Assembly: GCF_000300275.1 (NCBI RefSeq)
Contig: NZ_AMRN01000016.1
Span: 1-33,333, forward strand
From: Thalassospira profundimaris WP0211
GTDB taxonomy: Bacteria; Pseudomonadota; Alphaproteobacteria; Rhodospirillales; Thalassospiraceae
Length of the DNA stretch: 33,333 bases
Direction of reading: 5' to 3'
Shown piece after piece: positions 16,401 through 23,508 of this stretch. Positions within the stretch are counted from its first letter, which is position 1; the number at the start of each line of letters is the position of its first letter. The translations under genes were made by a program, and so were the position numbers. The notes below the pieces were generated by a model that was not told the DNA's origin, did no database searches, and worked only from the letters and a program-made list of their open reading frames with translations.

Positions 16401-17405
16401 GTCGGCAAGGTGGATCTGTCGCTTAAGGGGGTGGAAGAACTCCTCAACGAGCTTCTTGATATCTGCAAGCTGGACGCCGGCGCGATGCAACCAACCATTC
16501 GCGACTTTGCGATCAATGATGTGCTGGGTGCGCTTGAAACCGAATTCGGCCCGATTGCTGAAAATGCGGGGCTCAGCTTCAAGGTCCATAAACGTGATCT
16601 GTGGGTGCGCAGTGACAGTCGCTTGCTTAGGCGTATCCTGCAAAACTTCATTTCCAACGCCATGCGCTATACCCGCACCGGCGGGGCGGTGGTCGGCTGT
16701 CGCGTGCGCGGTGACACGCTGAAACTCGAAGTCTGGGATAGCGGTCCGGGCATCCCTGAAGACAAACTGAAAATCATCTTCCGCGAATTCCATCGCCTGG
16801 AAGGCCCGGAAACCACCGATGTGAAGGGGCTGGGGCTTGGCCTTGCCATCGTGGATCGCCTTGGCAAGTCGCTGGGTCACCCGGTTTCGGTGCGCTCCCG
16901 CCCCGGCCGCGGCACGGTCTTCTCGGTCGAAGTACCACTCGGTGTTGCCGATACTGCCGCCACGCCCAAACCCAAACGCCGCATGGCGGGCGAGTTGGGC
17001 GGCCTTCGCGTGCTCTGTCTTGATAACGAACCGGCGATCCTTGATGGCATGCGCGCCATGCTCGAAAACTGGGATTGCGTCGTGGTGACGGCCCAATCGG
17101 GCACGGCTGCCGAAAACCTGCTGACCCAGGAAATTGACGGCAAAAAACCGTTTTCCCCGGACATCATCCTTGCCGACTACCACCTTGATTCCGGCCAGAC
17201 CGGCCTTGATGTCCTGATCCGGCTCCGCGATGTTCACGGCGTTAACGTGCCCGGCGTCATCATCACCGCCGACCGCGCGTCCGAGACCGCCGACCTGATC
17301 GCCGCCCAAGGCTACTCCCTTCTCAACAAACCGCTCCGCCCGGCAAAGCTGCGTGCCCTGATGACACGTGCACTCAACCGGCTGGGGAGTGATGCGGCGG
17401 AGTGA
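13437..17405 (+). CDS. Hybrid sensor histidine kinase with sodium:solute symporter domain
   Basis: A 1322-residue membrane kinase. Residues about 1-500 are a multi-pass sodium:solute symporter (PutP-like) domain with CTSWTFFGSVG and SIADFLGSRYG. Two PAS domains follow (about 655-780 and 780-905), then a coiled coil. The dimerisation domain carries His959 in ASHDLLQPLNAARLF. The ATPase domain has the N-box at Asn1074, DSGPGIP at 1101 and GLGLGLAIV. The C-terminal receiver has Asp1247 (ILADYHLDS) and Lys1298 (NKPL). It resembles CbrA/NahK/ErcS'-type kinases that sense uptake or metabolic state and usually pass phosphate to LuxR-type regulators. One such regulator lies at 23509-24180. The ligand is unknown. 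Confidence 0.93.
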   Translation: MLQGGLIFIVAMTYIGLLFAIAHYGDKYADKWRASRLKPTIYALSMAVYCTSWTFFGSVGSAATGGWAFLPIYIGPILVMIFGFGIMTKIARVCHKQNITSIADFLGSRYGKSQSLAALVALIAVVGVLAYISLQLKAVSMSFDVLIGDLGQQVVRHSEGHFSKDTAFYVTILMAVFAILFGVRYIHASEHHDGLILAVAFESLIKLAALLMVGFFVVYGMFDGFVDINQRALSDPTVRQMFIPDTWLTSNFFIATMLAGFAIFCLPRQFHVTFVENDDSRNLTSARWLFPAYLVAINIFVVPIAIAGLFMFGHNPAVNPDTFVLTLPLLGGQNWLAVFAFIGGLSASTGMVIVSCVAVSTMVCNDLVMPLLLRSERLQKRMSGDVSQVLLKIRRAAIIAILFLAYGFYRFLAENYALADIGMLSFAAMAQFGPAVLAAIYLKNINRTGVRLGLTSGFVLWAYTLLMPAFVQGGLLPSSLLTDGPFGIGILNPQALLGVGIEDHLTHGVVWSLGVNFVLMFVGSAVGVQGVTQRRQAQVFVDVWRKDTKARNDTWPGRVTLGDLEDLAARFLGKHWAQRAFRNYLQSRDGETKRSDLADVDAANFTEHLLSGAVGAASSRVVMALLLPDKAVSRRDAMELLDEASEAIKFNRDLLLNTLENISQGVGVFDQNLRLATWNHRFIDLLGISTSDIQVTLPLSELVHICRENGNRAVDIDILLGRNAAPQMRRLPHTYERKRADGMVLEVRTNPMPDGGFVATIADITARVRTEEALRDSERNIRIYTDNIPVMIAYADKNQRLRFTNRPYERMFGLRRVEAHGMSVREAVGEERYVHLAPMIDLVLQGYRQSFEIEFPAITRNRNDERATLGVREGRYAEGTYIPHFDETGEVLGYFCIYHDITERKTAEQALKEANEGLEARVTERTHALEVLNSELSDAKEQAETANDTKTRFFAAASHDLLQPLNAARLFTVALGGKQGLADDILDLVGKVDLSLKGVEELLNELLDICKLDAGAMQPTIRDFAINDVLGALETEFGPIAENAGLSFKVHKRDLWVRSDSRLLRRILQNFISNAMRYTRTGGAVVGCRVRGDTLKLEVWDSGPGIPEDKLKIIFREFHRLEGPETTDVKGLGLGLAIVDRLGKSLGHPVSVRSRPGRGTVFSVEVPLGVADTAATPKPKRRMAGELGGLRVLCLDNEPAILDGMRAMLENWDCVVVTAQSGTAAENLLTQEIDGKKPFSPDIILADYHLDSGQTGLDVLIRLRDVHGVNVPGVIITADRASETADLIAAQGYSLLNKPLRPAKLRALMTRALNRLGSDAAE

Positions 17406-17444
17406 GTAGTTTCCTTTCAAGCTCATTTTTTGAAGAATTAAAGT

Positions 17445-18206
17445 ATGTCAGTTTATTCGCCGGATCAGATATCTGAACTCGAGCAAGCTAGTTATGCTGT
17501 TCAGGGAAAGTATGAGAACCTACTTTTAGCGTACTATTCCAAAAAATATCGTACTGCGAACGGTTACGAGCATGCGTTACACGGGTTTGGCAGACGATTA
17601 CGCGTAATGACGCGATGCATTGAGAATACATTTAGAGTACTTCCACCGAGTCAAACTGCAAAACCGGATGATAATCAAAGGCTGGATGCTACGATAAATA
17701 TTCAGTCCTTTGTCCAAAATGCATATGGATGTTGTGAAAACCTAGCTTGGATATGGGTTCATGAGAGAGATATAAAAATGCCCAGCGGTGATCCAGTCTC
17801 TCATGGTGCTGTTGGTTTCAGGAAAACTAACAGGGTTGTTTGGCGTTCTCTTCCAACGGATTTTAGAGAGTACCTTCAGACGTTGGATAAATGGTTTGAA
17901 AATCTGAAAGGCTTTCGGGACGGCTTGGCACATCGTGTGCCATTGTATATACCACCGTCTCTTGTGGACCCTGCCAATACTGGCAAATACAAGGAGTTAG
18001 AACGCCAAACGAGAATTGCAGAGTTTACTCAAAACCACGAAAAGTTGAGAAGAGTGGAAGAAGAATTAGCTCAGATTGAGTTCTTTAGGCCTGTAATGAC
18101 TCATTCGGTGACGGAAGAGTCACCATTAATACGCTTTCACGATCAATTACTGACAGATTTCAATACGGTGGAGGAAATCGCTACGAAGTTTCACAAGATT
18201 CTGTAA
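17445..18206 (+). CDS. AT-rich orphan gene with a HEPN-like Rx4H motif
   Basis: I do not recognise a named family. The 253-residue protein is soluble and largely helical, with no signal peptide. A striking segment is GFRDGLAHRVPLYIPPS. Arg158 and His163 make an R-x4-H motif like that of HEPN-domain RNases, placed at the end of a helix (LDKWFENLKGF). The C-terminal third (about 185-215) is a charged helix likely to coil. Codon use is clearly more AT-rich than in neighbours, suggesting horizontal transfer. It lies between a kinase gene and higBA. A HEPN role in defence or stress is possible but unproven. Confidence 0.65.
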   Translation: MSVYSPDQISELEQASYAVQGKYENLLLAYYSKKYRTANGYEHALHGFGRRLRVMTRCIENTFRVLPPSQTAKPDDNQRLDATINIQSFVQNAYGCCENLAWIWVHERDIKMPSGDPVSHGAVGFRKTNRVVWRSLPTDFREYLQTLDKWFENLKGFRDGLAHRVPLYIPPSLVDPANTGKYKELERQTRIAEFTQNHEKLRRVEEELAQIEFFRPVMTHSVTEESPLIRFHDQLLTDFNTVEEIATKFHKIL

Positions 18207-18222
18207 CGACAGGTTTCCTTTC

Positions 18223-18603
18223 TCAAGCACTCTCCCGAACCGGCTGGATTAAAATATCTGCTGGAATATTCCAAGCCTCATTCAGTTTCCTGATCTGCGT
18301 CAGCGACAGACTGGTTTTATGGTTGAGGAACTCTGACGCACGGGAACGACTGCCAAGCAGTTTGCCTAGTTCGGCGCGATCCAGTCCGTTTTGCTCCATG
18401 TAAAACAGCACAGCCTCGACCGCATCGGGGGCGGCAATCGGGAACTGTTGCGTTTCATATTGGTCAATCAGGATACCAAGCACTTCCAGCTGATCAGCCT
18501 CTGGCGTGCCGGGTTTGGCATCCCAAAACTCTTCAAGCTTTTCCATCGCTGCTTCATAGTCTGCTTCGGTCTTGATGGGCTTAATGGCATAGGTCGTTTG
18601 CAT
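18223..18603 (-). CDS. higA: HigA-type antitoxin with helix-turn-helix
   Basis: A 126-residue antitoxin of the HigA type. It has an N-terminal acidic region (about 10-55) and an XRE-like helix-turn-helix (about 68-112: LDRAELGKLLGSRSRASEFLNHKTSLSLTQIRKLNEAW). It should neutralise the HigB toxin encoded just upstream and repress the shared promoter. The start at 18603 has AAGGAG at good spacing and lies 22 bases after the toxin stop. Toxin-first gene order is the known higBA arrangement. Confidence 0.9.
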   Translation of the reverse strand: MQTTYAIKPIKTEADYEAAMEKLEEFWDAKPGTPEADQLEVLGILIDQYETQQFPIAAPDAVEAVLFYMEQNGLDRAELGKLLGSRSRASEFLNHKTSLSLTQIRKLNEAWNIPADILIQPVRESA

Positions 18604-18625
18604 TTTCGTCTCCTTCCCAACCCGA

Positions 18626-18928
18626 TCAGAACTTGTCGACGGTTTTGGCGTCAATTTTGTCGTAATCGGCGTGGGTGCCAATAAATTTGATCCACGCGAT
18701 CTGGACGTCATAGCGAAAGGCAACAATCAGGCGATAGTCATTGCCATGGATTTTAAACCTGATCCGTTCGGCATTAATGCTTTTTGCTGTGCCAAAGACA
18801 GCCAGAACATCCTGATGGTTTTGCCAGCCCGCTTTGCGGGTCCGATCAAACCAAGCCCGCAAGGGTTGTTCGGTTTCGGGGTGTTTGGTCCAGAAATCGA
18901 CAAGCACCTTTCGGGCAATGATGCGCAT
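18626..18928 (-). CDS. higB: HigB-type mRNA interferase toxin
   Basis: A 100-residue toxin of the HigB family (RelE-like fold). The visible signature is LRAWFDRTRKAGW near the N-terminus and GNDYRLIVAFRYD followed by WIKFIGTHADYDKIDA near the C-terminus. Such toxins cut mRNA on the ribosome under stress. The gene starts at 18928 with AAGGA upstream. It is first in a two-gene operon with higA. A promoter overlapped by an inverted repeat lies 45 bases upstream. Confidence 0.9.
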   Translation of the reverse strand: MRIIARKVLVDFWTKHPETEQPLRAWFDRTRKAGWQNHQDVLAVFGTAKSINAERIRFKIHGNDYRLIVAFRYDVQIAWIKFIGTHADYDKIDAKTVDKF

Positions 18929-18972
18929 TTAGCGTCCTTGTCTCGGCGTGTTTCAATATTTCGATTTGATGG

Positions 18973-19007
18973 AGAATAGCATGTTCCAAAAAATGGATCA
19001 ATGCTAT
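18973..19007 (-). promoter_or_regulatory. higBA promoter overlapped by an inverted repeat
   Basis: Reading on the minus strand, TTGATC (19001-18996) and TATTCT (18978-18973) stand exactly 17 bases apart. ATAGCAT (19007-19001) and ATGCTAT (18982-18976) form inverted half-sites that touch the -35 and the -10. This layout fits autorepression by the HigA-HigB complex. The hairpin could alternatively act on the upstream exporter transcript. Confidence 0.5.
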
Positions 19008-19024
19008 TTTCTCAAACGAACAGC

Positions 19025-19639
19025 CTATCGTTCTGTCAGCATTAGTTTCAGACCCATCAGGACAAAGGCGCCCGCAAAGCTTTTGCCGATCAGGCTCATG
19101 ACCTTTGGCCGTTCGATGATGTGGCTGCGTAGCGCCCCAGCAAAACACCCATAAATCACAAACACACCAAACGTCATCGCCATGAAGATCAGGCCGAGCA
19201 GGGTCATCTCTATCGTTGTATTGGGCGTGTTAGCGCTAACAAATTGCGGCAGGAACGCGAGGAAGAAGACCGAGAGTTTCGGGTTCAGCAGGTTGAGCAA
19301 TATGCCGTCGCGGATGATTCTAACAATGCCCGCAGCACTTTCATTGGCGGTGACTTTCATCGCACCGGTCCCAAACCACATGCCCCAGGCCATATAGAGC
19401 AGCCACGCCACACCCAGATAGCGCACGATTTCAAAGGCGACTACGCTGGCATGGAGCAGGGCGGCGAGGCCAAGGATGCTGGCGGTCATATGCGGGACGA
19501 TACCCAACGTGCAGCCAAAGGCTGCCCAGATACTGGCCTTCATGCCGCGTCCCAGTCCAAGTGCCAGGGTGTAGATCACACCCGTGCCGGGCAGGGCGAC
19601 GATGATGAGCGAGGTTATCAGGAAATCGAGGCTGATCAT
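19025..19639 (-). CDS. LysE/RhtB-family amino-acid exporter
   Basis: A 204-residue inner-membrane protein with about six hydrophobic segments. The LysE/RhtB signature near the N-terminus is ALPGTGVIYTLALGLGRGMKASIWAAFG, with NLLNPKLSVFFLAFLPQF in the middle. Family members export amino acids or related metabolites by proton exchange. It lies 90 bases downstream of an AraC-type regulator on the same strand, a common pairing in which the regulator controls the exporter. The substrate cannot be predicted. Confidence 0.9.
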   Translation of the reverse strand: MISLDFLITSLIIVALPGTGVIYTLALGLGRGMKASIWAAFGCTLGIVPHMTASILGLAALLHASVVAFEIVRYLGVAWLLYMAWGMWFGTGAMKVTANESAAGIVRIIRDGILLNLLNPKLSVFFLAFLPQFVSANTPNTTIEMTLLGLIFMAMTFGVFVIYGCFAGALRSHIIERPKVMSLIGKSFAGAFVLMGLKLMLTER

Positions 19640-19729
19640 GGTGTGTCCGTTCGTTTGACTGTTGTTGCCCTCAATTTACGGATAGACAACAGGGCATTCT
19701 TGAACGGAATTGCAGGATGTGAGGATTGC

Positions 19730-20557
19730 TCAGTTTCCGCGAACGGCACGGGCATAGTGGCCCGGTGTCAGGCCAAAGGCACGGACAAAGTGGCGGTTCA
19801 GGTGGCTTTGATCGGCAAAGCCCGCGGCACTTGCGATATCGGCAAGCGTTTCGCCGCTTTTGATCATGGCGCGCGCCAGATCAATGCGCCGCTGGATCAG
19901 ATAGGCGTGCGGGGTGAGGTCCGTCGCACGGGTAAAGTCGCGAAGCGTTTGAAACTTGCTAAGCCCCGTTACGTTTGCAAGATCATCAAGGCTGTGGCTG
20001 TGTGTTGGGCTGTCATCGAGCAACGCCTTGGCGCGTTTGATCCGGGCATGGGCAACAGCCGTTCGGGCGTTTGATTTCGGGGTGGGTTCACCGGGACCGA
20101 TCATGGCGTGATGGAGCATCATCAGCAGCATTTCTTCGCGCCGGAGCCGTGCGCTTTCTTCCGATCCGTTGGTGACGGCATCGAATAACGCCCCAAAACA
20201 TTGCCGGACGTGGGGGCTATCCATCACGGGGCGGGTGAATTCATATTGATCGGTGGCGGTTTCAGAAAGATCACTTGCCGCGCGCGCGATCAGATCCGGG
20301 TCGAAATACAGCATGTTCCAGCCGCGCGGAGCATCGCCAATCGGATGGCCATCATGCACTTCGCGTGGATTGACCGTGATGATGTTGCCTGCCCCGGCCT
20401 CGACCATGCCGCGCCCGGAGGCCGATTTTTGCGCACCGGAATGCATGAAGCCGATGCCAAACGCCTCATGCGTGTGTTTGGCAAAGGAATGGCGTGTTTC
20501 GGCCATGACGGCTTCCACACCCAGACAATCATGGGCAATGATTTCGACCTTGTTCAT
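19730..20557 (-). CDS. AraC-family regulator with cupin-like sensor domain
   Basis: A 275-residue regulator. Its N-terminal AraC-binding (cupin) domain has HSFAKHTHEAFGIGFMHSG and an NPREVHDGHP turn. The C-terminal DNA-binding domain (about 175-275) has two helix-turn-helix units, SLDDLANVTGLSKFQTLRDF and LADIASAAGFADQSHLNRHF. It probably responds to a small molecule and switches on the LysE-type exporter gene just downstream. The start at 20557 fits the family N-terminus, though no strong ribosome site is seen; the frame upstream of it is not protein-like. Confidence 0.88.
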   Translation of the reverse strand: MNKVEIIAHDCLGVEAVMAETRHSFAKHTHEAFGIGFMHSGAQKSASGRGMVEAGAGNIITVNPREVHDGHPIGDAPRGWNMLYFDPDLIARAASDLSETATDQYEFTRPVMDSPHVRQCFGALFDAVTNGSEESARLRREEMLLMMLHHAMIGPGEPTPKSNARTAVAHARIKRAKALLDDSPTHSHSLDDLANVTGLSKFQTLRDFTRATDLTPHAYLIQRRIDLARAMIKSGETLADIASAAGFADQSHLNRHFVRAFGLTPGHYARAVRGN

Positions 20558-20622
20558 CGCACAAAACTGGCAGTATTTGCAGATTTTGGCAATGGCGTAG
20601 GGGGTAGTGCTGGCTGATAACG

Positions 20623-21795
20623 CTACTTGCTGTTTGTCGGAATGGTGCGGTCGGGCGTGTTGCTGGCTGCATGCGGGCCAAGCAGTTCGCGAAGCCCGCC
20701 CAGGCCTTCGACGTGATTGGAAATGACGCTGGCAACGATCAGAAGCGGGACGGCAACCAAAATGCCGACAAAGCCCCACAGCCAGCCCCAAAGTGCAATG
20801 GCAAGCACAATCGCGACCGAGTTGATTTTAAGCCGGTTGCCAATAAGCATCGGCGTGATCAACTGGCCTTCAAACACCGTGCATGCCAGATAAAGTGCCG
20901 GCGCAATCAGGGCCTGTCCGGTGGTTTGCATCGACACAAGCGACACCACGCCAACAATCACCACACCGGTCATTGCACCAAGGATCGGCACATAGTTCAG
21001 CACCGCCGCCGCGATCCCCCAAAGAACAGGGTTGGGCAGGCCGATAATTGCCATCAACGTCCCGATCACGATGCCAAGCAGGATGTTGATCGCGGTAATC
21101 GTCGCTAGATAGCGCGAAACTTCGCGTTCCACGTCATGGGCGATGCGCAATCCCTTGCGCCGGTCACCAAAGGTCGGAAGCGAGCGGATCAGTTTCTGAT
21201 AAATGCGGTCACCTCCCGACAGGATAAACAGCAACAGAACAAGCATCAGCGCAATGCCTGCCAGAATATCAGGTGCGCCTTGTGCGGCCTGGCTGATCAG
21301 GTTGGGTTCGGCAACCACGACCCTTTGAACGTCTTCATCGCCATTATTCTGATCGGTGGCCTCGGTTACCTGCTTTTGGGCTTCGCGCAGTTTATCAAGC
21401 GGTTCGCTAAGATCGGCAAGGCGCAGCCGCAATTGGCGCTCTATATTTGGTGCTTCATCGATCCAGCCCGATACCGGGCCACTCAGGCCATAAATCCCGG
21501 CAATCACAGTCGCGCTGAGTGTCAGAACAATGGCAAAGGCCGTAACGGCATTGGGGATGTAGAATTTCGCAAAGGTGCGGACAACCGGCGAAAACACAAG
21601 CGACAGCAAAAACGCCAGAACAACCGGCAGCAAAAGACTTTGCGCGACGTAAAGACAGCCCAATGCCAAAACCACAAATGTGCCAATCACTGAAATCGTC
21701 CGCGCCCGGCGGTACACCCGCGCGCGCGCATTGGCGGCTTGGCCTGCCTTGGCGTTTGAGGCGTTCGGACTTTCCGTCGCAACGGGGTCGTTCAT
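20623..21795 (-). CDS. AI-2E-family (PerM/TqsA) membrane transporter
   Basis: A 390-residue polytopic membrane protein of the AI-2E/UPF0118 family. Hydrophobic hairpin segments lie near 35-80 (LALGCLYVAQSLLLPVVLAFLLSLVFSPVVR), with a soluble helical domain in the middle. The C-terminal half carries the family motif VLNYVPILGAMTG and FEGQLITPMLIGNRLKINSVAIVLA. Members include autoinducer-2 exporters and Na+/H+ antiporters, so the substrate is open. The start at 21795 follows GGAGAAG. It is a single gene between two unrelated ones. Confidence 0.9.
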   Translation of the reverse strand: MNDPVATESPNASNAKAGQAANARARVYRRARTISVIGTFVVLALGCLYVAQSLLLPVVLAFLLSLVFSPVVRTFAKFYIPNAVTAFAIVLTLSATVIAGIYGLSGPVSGWIDEAPNIERQLRLRLADLSEPLDKLREAQKQVTEATDQNNGDEDVQRVVVAEPNLISQAAQGAPDILAGIALMLVLLLFILSGGDRIYQKLIRSLPTFGDRRKGLRIAHDVEREVSRYLATITAINILLGIVIGTLMAIIGLPNPVLWGIAAAVLNYVPILGAMTGVVIVGVVSLVSMQTTGQALIAPALYLACTVFEGQLITPMLIGNRLKINSVAIVLAIALWGWLWGFVGILVAVPLLIVASVISNHVEGLGGLRELLGPHAASNTPDRTIPTNSK

Positions 21796-21951
21796 GCATC
21801 TTCTCCGGCTATGGTCTGCCGGGCAGGGTGCATGCGGCAGGAGCTGATGTAATAACGCCCTGGCTGGCTTGGTTGTTCCAGACGTAGCATGAGCGGATTG
21901 GCGCACCAGCCAAGGGATGATGCGCCAAAGTTTTTAAGGATGAAAGGGAAC

Positions 21952-22770
21952 TTATGCGTAGAATGGCGATGCCATGTCGATACTGGCTGTCTTTGTCGCA
22001 TCGGCATCAAACACGCGGGTGTAAAACGCCGCATTCAAGGCCTTGGTCTCGGTCGGGAAGTAATCGATGGCAAAGCGTTTGGCATTCTCAATTGTGTCAA
22101 ACGCATAGAAGCCACCGACCGTTCCTGTGTGAAGGCCGCTCAACCAGGTTTTGGAAAGAAGACCCGGTTGTTGTTTCAGGATCGGGTTGAAATCGCGCCA
22201 CGGGCCATTGTCGAATGGCAAAACATGCAGTTGCACCTCGGTATAGACAAATGCGCCCGGGATCTGGTCAAACTTGGCGCCATAATGGGCCGAATTCATA
22301 TCAAGGCTGGCCTCACGGGTGGCAACCGCATCAAACACGCGTGTCGTTTGCGCAACGCCAAAACCTCTGGCCTCTTCCGGAAAATAACCGGTCACAAATT
22401 TCTGCGCATTCACAACGCTGTCAAAGGCATAGATGCCACCGGCCGACAGGTTGCCAACGCCGGAAAGCCACGTTTTGTTGATAAAGCCGGGCTGAGCCTT
22501 GATCGCATTATTGATGCGCTGCCATGGCACCTGATCAAACGGAGCAGAGATTTGCAGTTCGGTATAGACGAAGGCGTTCTGTGACATGGGTTCACTTTCT
22601 GTTTGGGCGGCAAGGGAATGGCGCAAGATGGATGGTGCGACAAGGGTTGTTCCCGCAACAGCAAGGGTTGCGGTGGCATTTTTCAAGAAACTGCGACGAT
22701 CCGTAAAATCCCGTGCCGAGGCAGGTGGGCTTTTCGTCAGATCTGCAAGTAGTTTTGCGTCATCTGTCAT
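21952..22770 (-). CDS. Tat-exported protein with two YdhR-like repeats
   Basis: A 272-residue protein. Residues 24-31 (DRRSFLKN) plus a hydrophobic stretch to about 55 make a twin-arginine signal. The mature part is two tandem copies (about 65-157 and 172-266) of a ferredoxin-fold domain resembling YdhR-type monooxygenase proteins. Both copies show FVYTE, PW, QPG, KTWLSG, GG-x-YAFD, NA, YFP-x-E and TRVFDA. Such domains are normally single and cytoplasmic and form dimers, so this looks like a fused, exported dimer. Activity is unknown; aromatic or quinone oxidation is possible. It is divergent from a TetR gene with palindromes between, which suggests induction by a toxic compound. Confidence 0.78.
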   Translation of the reverse strand: MTDDAKLLADLTKSPPASARDFTDRRSFLKNATATLAVAGTTLVAPSILRHSLAAQTESEPMSQNAFVYTELQISAPFDQVPWQRINNAIKAQPGFINKTWLSGVGNLSAGGIYAFDSVVNAQKFVTGYFPEEARGFGVAQTTRVFDAVATREASLDMNSAHYGAKFDQIPGAFVYTEVQLHVLPFDNGPWRDFNPILKQQPGLLSKTWLSGLHTGTVGGFYAFDTIENAKRFAIDYFPTETKALNAAFYTRVFDADATKTASIDMASPFYA

Positions 22771-22795
22771 GATGGTTGATCCAAGTGGTAAAAAT

Positions 22796-22809
22796 ATAAC
22801 GATCGTTAT
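22796..22809. promoter_or_regulatory. TetR operator-like palindrome 1
   Basis: ATAACGATCGTTAT is a perfect 14-base palindrome, 26 bases upstream of the YdhR-like gene start. A related copy lies 56 bases away, next to the tetR start. The shared sequence AAAAATATAACGA at both sites supports a common binding protein, most simply the TetR-family product of 22880-23464. Confidence 0.7.
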
Positions 22810-22851
22810 TTAAATAGGTGATCGACAATTGCAGCGTTGTCAATTAAAAAT

Positions 22852-22865
22852 ATAACGACCGATAT
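22852..22865. promoter_or_regulatory. TetR operator-like palindrome 2
   Basis: ATAACGACCGATAT is an imperfect copy of the first palindrome (arms differ at two positions) and ends 14 bases before the tetR ATG. A TTGTCA at 22837-22842 could be the tetR -35, which would put the -10 inside this site and allow autorepression. Confidence 0.6.
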
Positions 22866-22879
22866 ATTTTGAGGGTGAG

Positions 22880-23464
22880 ATGGTCAAAAACCAGACGCGC
22901 AAGGAAGAAACCCGTCGCAACATTCTCGACGCTGCAAGTCGCGCCTTTCGGGAGTTTGGCTTTTCCGGGGTCGGGGTCGATGGTATTGCCAAATCGGCCA
23001 ATGCCACTTCGGGTGCGTTTTATGCCCATTTCGGCTCAAAGGATGGTGCATTTCGCGCCGCCCTTGATCTTGGCCTCGACGAAGTGATTGACGGCGTGCC
23101 ACGCTTCCAGCGTGAGTTCGGCGATGGCTGGACCGACGCGTTTATTGACTATTACCTTGGCCGCCCTCATCGCGAAGATCTTGCATGCGGTTGCGCAATG
23201 ACCAGTCTGTCGCCGGAAATGACCCGTGCGGACGGTGAAACCCGCGCACTCTATGATCGCAAGATGCAGACGATTGCCGGGCTGGTGGCAAAGGGATTAC
23301 CGCAGTTTCCCGATGATCAGCGTTTGGCAAAGGCGTGGTCGTTTTTGGGAATATTGATCGGTGGGCTGACAATTGTGCGCGGCCTGGAAGATAAAGCTGC
23401 CATTGACGCTGTGGCAAGTTCGATCAAATCCACAGCGGCAAGTATCCTGAAACCGGTGGGATAA
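22880..23464 (+). CDS. TetR-family repressor
   Basis: A 194-residue regulator. The N-terminal TetR helix-turn-helix covers about 10-56 (RRNILDAASRAFREFGFSGVGVDGIAKSANATSGAFYAHFGSK, read in parts), and the C-terminal helical ligand domain contains LACGCAMTSLSPEM. It resembles small TetR proteins that control nearby oxidoreductase or efflux genes. It is divergent from the Tat-exported YdhR-like gene and has two palindromes in the shared 109-base spacer, so it most likely represses both. GAGGG lies just before the start. The ligand is unknown. Confidence 0.9.
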   Translation: MVKNQTRKEETRRNILDAASRAFREFGFSGVGVDGIAKSANATSGAFYAHFGSKDGAFRAALDLGLDEVIDGVPRFQREFGDGWTDAFIDYYLGRPHREDLACGCAMTSLSPEMTRADGETRALYDRKMQTIAGLVAKGLPQFPDDQRLAKAWSFLGILIGGLTIVRGLEDKAAIDAVASSIKSTAASILKPVG

Positions 23465-23508
23465 AGACCTGTTTTCGCTTGAAATGGAATGTGCGGGGAA
23501 GGCGTGAC

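Noticed and set aside
16245..17426. 393-residue minus-strand frame under the kinase C-terminus
   Set aside because: The sense strand encodes intact kinase and receiver motifs; the antisense frame is a by-product of GC-rich codon use.
21900..21926. GGCGCA/TGCGCC inverted repeat downstream of the YdhR-like gene
   Set aside because: The stem is only six bases with a long loop, and no T run follows on the strand that would need it.
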